This document shows positions 59,810-64,000 of a DNA stretch of 64,000 nt, in pieces. Source of the stretch: Streptomyces avicenniae (GTDB taxonomy: Bacteria; Actinomycetota; Actinomycetes; Streptomycetales; Streptomycetaceae); NCBI RefSeq assembly GCF_000719135.1, contig NZ_JOEK01000006.1:124001-188000 (forward strand), in the 5' to 3' direction. Position 1 is the first letter of the stretch, and every line of letters starts with the position of its first letter. The translations under genes were made by a program, and so were the position numbers. The notes beneath the pieces are model-generated. The model had not been told where the DNA came from and made no database searches. It saw nothing but the letters and a program-made list of their open reading frames with translations.

Positions 59810-60178
59810 TCAGGCCAGGATCAGGACGAGCGCGGCGGCGAGGGCGACGAGGGCCGTGGCCGCGTGGATGCCGTACGCGGCGGCCTTCGGGCCCTTGGCG
59901 CCGAGCACGATCGCGGCGTCGGCGAGCGGGGTGAACGTCGAGGCGAGGACGAGCCAGCCGAGGAGCACGTCGTCCCCGTGGAGCAGCCCGACGAGCAGGA
60001 CGAGCCCGGACGTGATGTCGCGGACGCCCTTGATGTTCGCCCACGGGCGGGGCGCGCCGTGCACGGCGGGCAGGCCGAAGCCCGCCGCCGAGGCCTGCGG
60101 CTGGAGCAGGAAGCGCAGCCCGATGGCGATGATCCCGACGGCGATGACGGCGGTGACGACGAGGGCGGCGGTGAGCAT
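59810..60178 (-). CDS. DUF4267 family membrane protein
   Basis: A 122-residue protein with four membrane helices, the first at the N-terminus (AALVVTAVIAVGIIAIGLRF). The conserved DUF4267 centre is WANIKGVRDITSGLVLLVGL, and LVLASTFTPLADAAIVLGAK follows. The function is unknown. It is divergent from a TetR gene and the gap is full of CTAGC boxes, so it is probably the TetR's target. Confidence 0.82.
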   Translation of the reverse strand: MLTAALVVTAVIAVGIIAIGLRFLLQPQASAAGFGLPAVHGAPRPWANIKGVRDITSGLVLLVGLLHGDDVLLGWLVLASTFTPLADAAIVLGAKGPKAAAYGIHAATALVALAAALVLILA

Positions 60179-60212
60179 GGCGGTGTCCTTCGGTGGTCCG
60201 TGGCCGGACGAA

Positions 60213-60296
60213 CACTGTCGGCGACAGTTGTTCTAGCGGCGCTAGCGAATGGCTGGACGCTAGCACTAGCGAGACGAGAATGTCTAGCGCTGCTAG
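60213..60296. promoter_or_regulatory. CTAGC-box operator array plus CTGTCG palindrome
   Basis: CTAGCGGCGCTAG (60233-60245) and CTAGCGCTGCTAG (60284-60296) share the dyad CTAGC-N3-GCTAG. GCTAGCACTAGC (60259-60270) lies between, with centres about 25 bp apart. CTGTCGGCGACAG (60215-60227) is a second, unrelated dyad nearer the DUF4267 start. Three spaced TetR sites are the simplest reading. Confidence 0.65.
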
Positions 60297-60306
60297 TCTC
60301 GGGAGC

Positions 60307-60897
60307 ATGTCCACCGCAGCACGCCGCGCCCGAGAGCGCGCCCAACGACATCAGCTGATCATCACGGCCGCCCGCGAGCTGGCCGAGACGGAAGGATGGG
60401 AGGCGGTCACGACCCGGCGGCTCGCGGAGCGCGTCGAGTACAGCCAGCCCGTGCTGTACAGCCACTTCGGCGGCAAGGACGGCATCGTGCGGGCCGTCGC
60501 CCTGGAGGGGTTCACGGAGCTGACGGCCGCGCTGCGGCGGGCCAGGGAGAGCGTCCAGGAGCACGGCCCCGAGGACGGCACGGGCCGCACGCTGCGGGCC
60601 GTGGGAATGGCCTACTGGGACTTCGCGGCGCGGCATCCCGCGCTCTACCAGGCGATGTTCGTCCTGCCCACGGATCTCAAGTTCGCGCACGAGGAGACGC
60701 CGCAGGCGCTGCGGGACGCGTTCGGCGAGTTCGTGGCGGCGTTCGACCCGGCCGACCCCGAGCGGCTGGCCATGGCCGAGGTGTCGTGGGCGTCGCTGCA
60801 CGGGCTCACCACACTCGGGATGAGCGGCCGGGTGCCCACGGCGACGCAGACGGAGCGGATCGAGCTGCTCGTGACGCTGCTCGTCGGCGGCGGCTGA
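60307..60897 (+). CDS. TetR/AcrR regulator
   Basis: A 196-residue regulator: RRARERAQRHQLIITAAREL and TRRLAERVEYSQPVLYSHFG give the helix-turn-helix (about 5-55). The C-terminal domain has FAARHPALYQAMFVLPTDLK, the WHG/TetR_C_13-like type. ATG 60307 (MSTAARRARER) lies 11 bases after the last CTAGC box. Divergent from the DUF4267 gene. Confidence 0.9.
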   Translation: MSTAARRARERAQRHQLIITAARELAETEGWEAVTTRRLAERVEYSQPVLYSHFGGKDGIVRAVALEGFTELTAALRRARESVQEHGPEDGTGRTLRAVGMAYWDFAARHPALYQAMFVLPTDLKFAHEETPQALRDAFGEFVAAFDPADPERLAMAEVSWASLHGLTTLGMSGRVPTATQTERIELLVTLLVGGG

Positions 60898-60934
60898 CCA
60901 GGCGCCGCGCGCCCCCGCCGCCCGCGCGGCGGCG

Positions 60935-61008
60935 GCCGGGCCCCTCGCGCGGGGCCCGGCCGCCCGTCGTCAGGCGTGCAGTCGCCGGCCGTCAGCCGGC
61001 GACTGCAC
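60935..61008. terminator. Two consecutive hairpins between TetR and DUF5709 genes
   Basis: GCCGGGCCCC/GGGGCCCGGC (60935-60944 and 60951-60960) is followed by GTGCAGTCGCCGGC/GCCGGCGACTGCAC (60976-60989 and 60995-61008, five-base loop). Both are perfect stems between convergent genes, one probably for each direction. Confidence 0.7.
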
Positions 61009-61017
61009 TCGGGACCG

Positions 61018-61593
61018 TCACAGGTCCTCCTCGTCCGGGTCGCCCGCCGTGTCCAGGTCCGTCGCGTCGTCGATGTCGGCGATGTGCATCGCCGCCTCCT
61101 CCGCCCCCGCGGCGCCGCCGTCGATGCCGACGTCGAGCGCCGTCACGTCGTCGGGCCGCACCGGGCGCGCGTCGTCCGGGCCCGAGTCGAAGCCGGAGTT
61201 GGCCGCCGGGTCGGTGTCGGACGCGACGAGGCGCCCGGCCCGGTCCTCGCCCGCCTCGCCGTCCGCGACCGGCTCGCCCCACGCGTCCGGCTGGTCCCCG
61301 ATCCCGTCCCCGGGCGGGGGCCTGACGTCGGGCACCTCCTCGGACAGCCGCTGGTCGAGCGTCTCGCCCTCCTCCTGCTCGCGGGCGGTGAGGCCGTGGC
61401 CCTCCACGGCCAGGGGCTTCTCCGGCGGCGAGTAGCCCATGTCCAGGACGTCGTCGAGGCCGGGCTCGTCGAGGGCGTCCTCCAGGTCCCCGGTGTAGGT
61501 GGGGTCGTCCCGGTCGGTGCTCTCGGTCGGCTGGTACACGTCGTCGCCCATCGGGTCGTCCCCCGAGGCGTTCGGCGTGGCGTCCTCCGACAT
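61018..61593 (-). CDS. DUF5709 acidic protein
   Basis: A 191-residue, strongly acidic, mostly disordered cytosolic protein with DUF5709 blocks: DDVYQPTESTDRDD, LDEPGLDDVLDMGYSPPEKP and TAREQEEGETLDQRLSEEVP. The C-terminal part reads NSGFDSGPDDARPVRPDDVT and AEEAAMHIADIDD. The family is restricted to actinobacteria and has no known role. It lies 52 bp downstream of the Rieske protein gene in the same direction, so the two may be co-transcribed. Confidence 0.85.
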   Translation of the reverse strand: MSEDATPNASGDDPMGDDVYQPTESTDRDDPTYTGDLEDALDEPGLDDVLDMGYSPPEKPLAVEGHGLTAREQEEGETLDQRLSEEVPDVRPPPGDGIGDQPDAWGEPVADGEAGEDRAGRLVASDTDPAANSGFDSGPDDARPVRPDDVTALDVGIDGGAAGAEEAAMHIADIDDATDLDTAGDPDEEDL

Positions 61594-61645
61594 GGCGGCC
61601 TCCTCGGTTGTGTGTCGCGGTCGCTTCCGGCCCCCGGGTACCCGC

Positions 61646-62587
61646 TCAGCCGTTCTTCCTCGCGTGTTCGGGGAAACGGGCCTCGACCCGGCCGTCGATC
61701 ACCCGCGTCTCGAAGACGGGCTGGGGCGCGGTCGCGGGGCCCTGCACGTTCCAGCCGTCGTCCAGCCGGAAGGTGCTGCCGTGCCACGGGCAGCGCACGC
61801 AGCCGTTCTCCAGCTCGCCCTCGGACAGCGGGCCCGCCATGTGCGAGCAGCGATCGGCCAGCACCCGTACCGTGCCGCTCGCCTCGCGGACCACCATGAC
61901 CGTGATGTCGCCGACCTCGGCCCGGACGGCGCGGCCGACCGGGAGGTCGGACAGCATGGCGATCGCGTGCCACTCGGTGTCGGCCAGCGCGGCGACCTGC
62001 TCGGCGTGGTTCGCGCCCGACGCCTGGCGGTACGCGAGGTGCCCGCCCAGCGCGCCGCCGACGGAGACGAGCGTCAGGCCCGCGAGACCGTACGCCCGCC
62101 CGGCCATGCGCCGCCCGCGCAGCCGCTTCCACAGCGAGGTGGTGTAGAGGGCGAGGGCGCCCGAGTTCGCGAGCGCGTGGACGAGCCCGACGCGCATCTG
62201 CGGCTTGCGCAGGTCGGCCCAGTCGGTCCAGCCGGTGAGCGCGGCGGGCGCGGCCGTCGCCACGCCGAGCGCGATCAGCAGCCCGGCCGCGCGCCGCTTC
62301 CCCTTGCCGGGCAGCATGTCGAGGACGGCCGCCGACGTCCACGAGCCCATGGGCAGCTGGACGAGGACCGGGTGCGCCGGGTGCCCGAGGGGCTTGCCGT
62401 GCAGGATGTCCCGCAGGTCGGGCGGGAGCGTGTGGACGGCGCGGCGCAGCGGGCCGAGCAGCGGGTCGGCCGCCTGGGACGCCTCGATCCGTTCCACGGT
62501 GGCGAGGACCCGGCCCGGCCGGTCGGGCTCGGGCAGCAGGGAGCGGAAGGTGGCGGCGACATCTGGGATTTTGTCCGAAAAGGCCAT
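61646..62587 (-). CDS. DUF2231 membrane protein fused to a Rieske [2Fe-2S] domain
   Basis: A 313-residue protein. After a soluble start, the DUF2231 region (about 68-205) carries four membrane helices and the block GHPAHPVLVQLPMGSWTSAA. A C-terminal Rieske domain (about 210-305) follows with both cluster motifs: CSHMAGPL and CPWHGSTF. It is likely a membrane electron carrier; partner unknown. ATG 62587 follows GGGAGG. Confidence 0.9.
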   Translation of the reverse strand: MAFSDKIPDVAATFRSLLPEPDRPGRVLATVERIEASQAADPLLGPLRRAVHTLPPDLRDILHGKPLGHPAHPVLVQLPMGSWTSAAVLDMLPGKGKRRAAGLLIALGVATAAPAALTGWTDWADLRKPQMRVGLVHALANSGALALYTTSLWKRLRGRRMAGRAYGLAGLTLVSVGGALGGHLAYRQASGANHAEQVAALADTEWHAIAMLSDLPVGRAVRAEVGDITVMVVREASGTVRVLADRCSHMAGPLSEGELENGCVRCPWHGSTFRLDDGWNVQGPATAPQPVFETRVIDGRVEARFPEHARKNG

Positions 62588-62743
62588 GCCTCCCGGTTCC
62601 ACGCCTGCCGGATCCGAAACACCGCGCGGGGCATGTTCCGGCCGTCGGCGGGGTACGGCGGGGGGCCGTGGCGGCGGGGGCCGGGAGCGACACCGTCAGA
62701 GGGGGGGACGCCCCCTCCGTGCGTGATCACGGGGCCCCGGGTC

Positions 62744-63688
62744 TCACAGCCGGGCGGCGAAGAACCGCACGGACGCCTCGACCAGCGGCGCCGGATCGAC
62801 GCCCTCGAAACAGTGGTCGGCGCCTTCGACAAGCAGGAGTTCGCAGCTCGCGCCCGCGGCCGTCAGCGCGGCTGCCAGATCCACGCTCTGCCGGTGCGGG
62901 ACGGTCCGGTCGCGGTCGCCGTGCATCAGCAGCATCGGCGGTGCCTCACCCGACACATGGGCGACAGGGCTGGCGCGGAAGGCCACCTCGGGGGCGAGCG
63001 GGACCGCCACGCCGAGCAGGCGGGCCTCCGGACTGTCCGCGCTATCAGTTCTATCGGCGCTAGCGGTGCTGTCGGTACCAACAGTACTGTCGGCGCTATC
63101 GGCGCTGTCGGGGTCACCCGTGGCCGCCGCGGGCACGTGCTGGTCGAGTGCCACGAAGTCGGTCGGCGGGTACCAGAGCACGGCCGCCCCGACCCGTTCA
63201 TCGTCGGCCTCGGCGTCCCCCTCGCGCGGACCACGCCCGGCGGTCAGCGCCAGCATGCCCGCCAGGTGGCCGCCCGCGGACTCGCCCCAGACGCCGACCC
63301 GGCCCGGGTCCACACCGACGACCGGCGCGGCGGCACGCAGCCAGCGCACGGCCGCCCGTACGTCCTCCAGCTGGGCCGGGAAGACGGCCTCGCCGCTGAG
63401 CCGGTACTGGACGGTGGCCATGGCGAACCCCCCGGCGAGCGCGGCCTCCACCGGATCGGTGGCGGGCCTGTCCCCCAGCCACGACTCCGAGACACGGTGC
63501 GATCCCCAGAGCCAGGCCCCACCGTGGATCCACACCAGCAGGGGCACCGGCCCCGTCACGCCGGTCGGCACGAACAGGTCGAGCAGCAGCGGCCGGAAGC
63601 CCGCGATCTCGGCGTACGTCAGATCGCGGTACACCAGCCGGTCCCCCTCGGGACGCGGGCTCGGCAACTGCGGTACGGCGACGGCCAT
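62744..63688 (-). CDS. Alpha/beta hydrolase, esterase/lipase (HSL/BD-FAE-like) with Ser/Asp-rich insert
   Basis: A 314-residue hydrolase: oxyanion motif VWIHGGAWLWGS, nucleophile elbow VGVWGESAGGHLAG, acid in LLMHGDRDRTVPHRQS and catalytic His in VEGADHCFEG. Between the elbow and the acid sits an unusual run of about 28 Ser, Asp, Thr and Ala residues (about 193-221, DPDSADSADSTVGTDS within it). The run is encoded by an imperfect short-repeat, lower-GC stretch at 63036-63115. ATG 63688 follows AGAGGAG. No signal peptide, so it is cytosolic or released otherwise. Confidence 0.88.
   Translation of the reverse strand: MAVAVPQLPSPRPEGDRLVYRDLTYAEIAGFRPLLLDLFVPTGVTGPVPLLVWIHGGAWLWGSHRVSESWLGDRPATDPVEAALAGGFAMATVQYRLSGEAVFPAQLEDVRAAVRWLRAAAPVVGVDPGRVGVWGESAGGHLAGMLALTAGRGPREGDAEADDERVGAAVLWYPPTDFVALDQHVPAAATGDPDSADSADSTVGTDSTASADRTDSADSPEARLLGVAVPLAPEVAFRASPVAHVSGEAPPMLLMHGDRDRTVPHRQSVDLAAALTAAGASCELLLVEGADHCFEGVDPAPLVEASVRFFAARL
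63036..63115. repeat. Imperfect 9-18 bp repeats inside the esterase gene
   Basis: Copies of TCGGCGCTATCGGCGCTGTC and its variants (GCGCTATC, GTGCTGTC, TACTGTC) recur in this stretch and encode the Ser/Asp/Thr-rich insert on the minus strand. Frame is kept because the units are multiples of three. Confidence 0.75.
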
Positions 63689-63844
63689 ATGGTCTCCTCT
63701 CACGGGCGATGCGGGCGGCTCACGCATCGGCGGGGCACCGGCGGACCCGGCTGTCCTCGTCCCCACGGCCGTGGTGCACCGGCCGGAAGGCTACCCGGCC
63801 CGGACTCCGTCGCGCGGTACGGCGGCGGGCAGGTGGACGACAGC

Positions 63845-63875
63845 GGAGGCGGCCCCCGCGTGGGGAGCCGCCTCC
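63845..63875 (-). terminator. Strong nested hairpin after the right-edge gene
   Basis: GGAGGCGGC (63845-63853) pairs with GCCGCCTCC (63867-63875) and an inner CCCC/GGGG stem closes over GCGT. It lies 46 bp downstream of the stop at 63922 for the leftward gene and upstream of the esterase. Confidence 0.65.
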
Positions 63876-63878
63876 TTG

Positions 63879-63910
63879 GTGCCCGGATCAGGTGGTGCCC
63901 GGATCAGGTG
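63879..63910. repeat. 16-bp tandem duplication
   Basis: GGTGCCCGGATCAGGT is present twice in a row (63879-63894 and 63895-63910), just after the terminator hairpin in the gap before the right-edge gene. Confidence 0.9.
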
Positions 63911-63921
63911 GTGCCGATGGG

Positions 63922-64000
63922 TCAGGGTGTGCTGACGCCTGGTCCGGTGAACGTGTAGCTGTCCAGGTCGAGGATCGCCCCCGACCCGCCGGTGAACACC
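63922..64000 (-). CDS. 3' end of a leftward gene (right edge)
   Basis: The last 25 codons and TGA (63922-63924) of a minus-strand gene entering from the right: VFTGGSGAILDLDSYTFTGP then GVSTP and stop. The composition (Gly, Ser, Thr, aromatic) is like the end of a secreted carbohydrate-binding or glycosidase module, but too little is visible to name it. A strong hairpin follows. Confidence 0.5.
   Translation of the reverse strand, partial: VFTGGSGAILDLDSYTFTGPGVSTP

Noticed and set aside
1..64000. A full secondary-metabolite cluster or prophage in the window
   Set aside because: Only a partial terpene synthase and scattered tailoring-type enzymes are present; no PKS, NRPS or RiPP maturase, and no capsid, tail or integrase genes were seen.

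Overview
The window is a 64-kb chromosomal piece of a Streptomyces or a very close actinomycete. The base composition is very GC-rich with G/C in almost every third codon position. GTG and TTG starts are common, and several genes look leaderless. The gene content is typical of the genus: an F420-dependent NADP reductase, a DUF5753 helix-turn-helix gene paired with DUF397, PspAB next to HtpX, sugar ABC importers lacking their own ATPase, LAXTG-anchored HtaA proteins and rare TTA (bldA) codons. All assignments were made by reading the sequence; no database search was run.

Layout. 1-9.1 kb is mostly housekeeping: the 5' part of a class I terpene synthase cut by the left edge, nadE, pspAB-htpX, a membrane EEP hydrolase, panB, an F420 reductase and map. 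9.15-9.92 kb is an iron-box-controlled heme oxygenase. 10-15 kb is an alpha-glucoside-type ABC importer (binding protein, two permeases) with a GH13 enzyme. 15-19.8 kb holds oxidoreductases (NmrA-like, zinc alcohol dehydrogenase, SDR, aldo/keto reductase) with a TetR regulator. 19.8-27.3 kb is an accessory island bounded by scars: an IS5-like remnant, DUF397, resolvase and CGNR fragments, an ABC-F resistance-type ATPase, two TetR regulators, an MFS exporter and two SRPBCC proteins. 27.3-36.4 kb has a DUF5753/DUF397 pair, a GT2, an SDR-alpha/beta-hydrolase fusion under a TetR, an ArsR/hydrolase pair, a methyltransferase, a threonine-dehydratase-like enzyme and a LysR.

36.4-42.5 kb is a complete heme-acquisition locus: two tandem-HtaA surface proteins divergent from hmuTUV, with a near-perfect DmdR/IdeR-type iron box between them. 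Together with the heme oxygenase this gives capture, import and degradation of heme under apparent iron control. 42.8-50.7 kb is a polysaccharide region: a polyprenyl-phosphate sugar transferase with a TTA codon, GDP-fucose synthase and GDP-mannose dehydratase, then a translationally coupled set made of a giant secreted beta-propeller/LamG/DNRLRE protein, a lipoprotein and a GT2. 50.7-54.2 kb is an operon of a small secreted four-cysteine protein (TTA codon, hairpin just before its RBS) followed by a LolD/FtsX-type ABC transporter. 54.6-64 kb carries a B3/4-domain protein, an acyltransferase-3, a proline-rich membrane protein, a GT4, a DUF4267 protein, a TetR with CTAGC-box operators, a DUF5709 protein, a DUF2231-Rieske protein and an esterase. 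The last bases hold the 3' end of a leftward gene.

The points I rate most worth following are the bldA-type TTA codons in the sugar transferase and the secreted four-Cys protein, the secreted-protein/ABC operon itself, the SDR-hydrolase fusion with its operator pair, and the scarred island whose edges repeat the 3' end of the aldo/keto reductase gene. No rRNA, tRNA or CRISPR array was seen.
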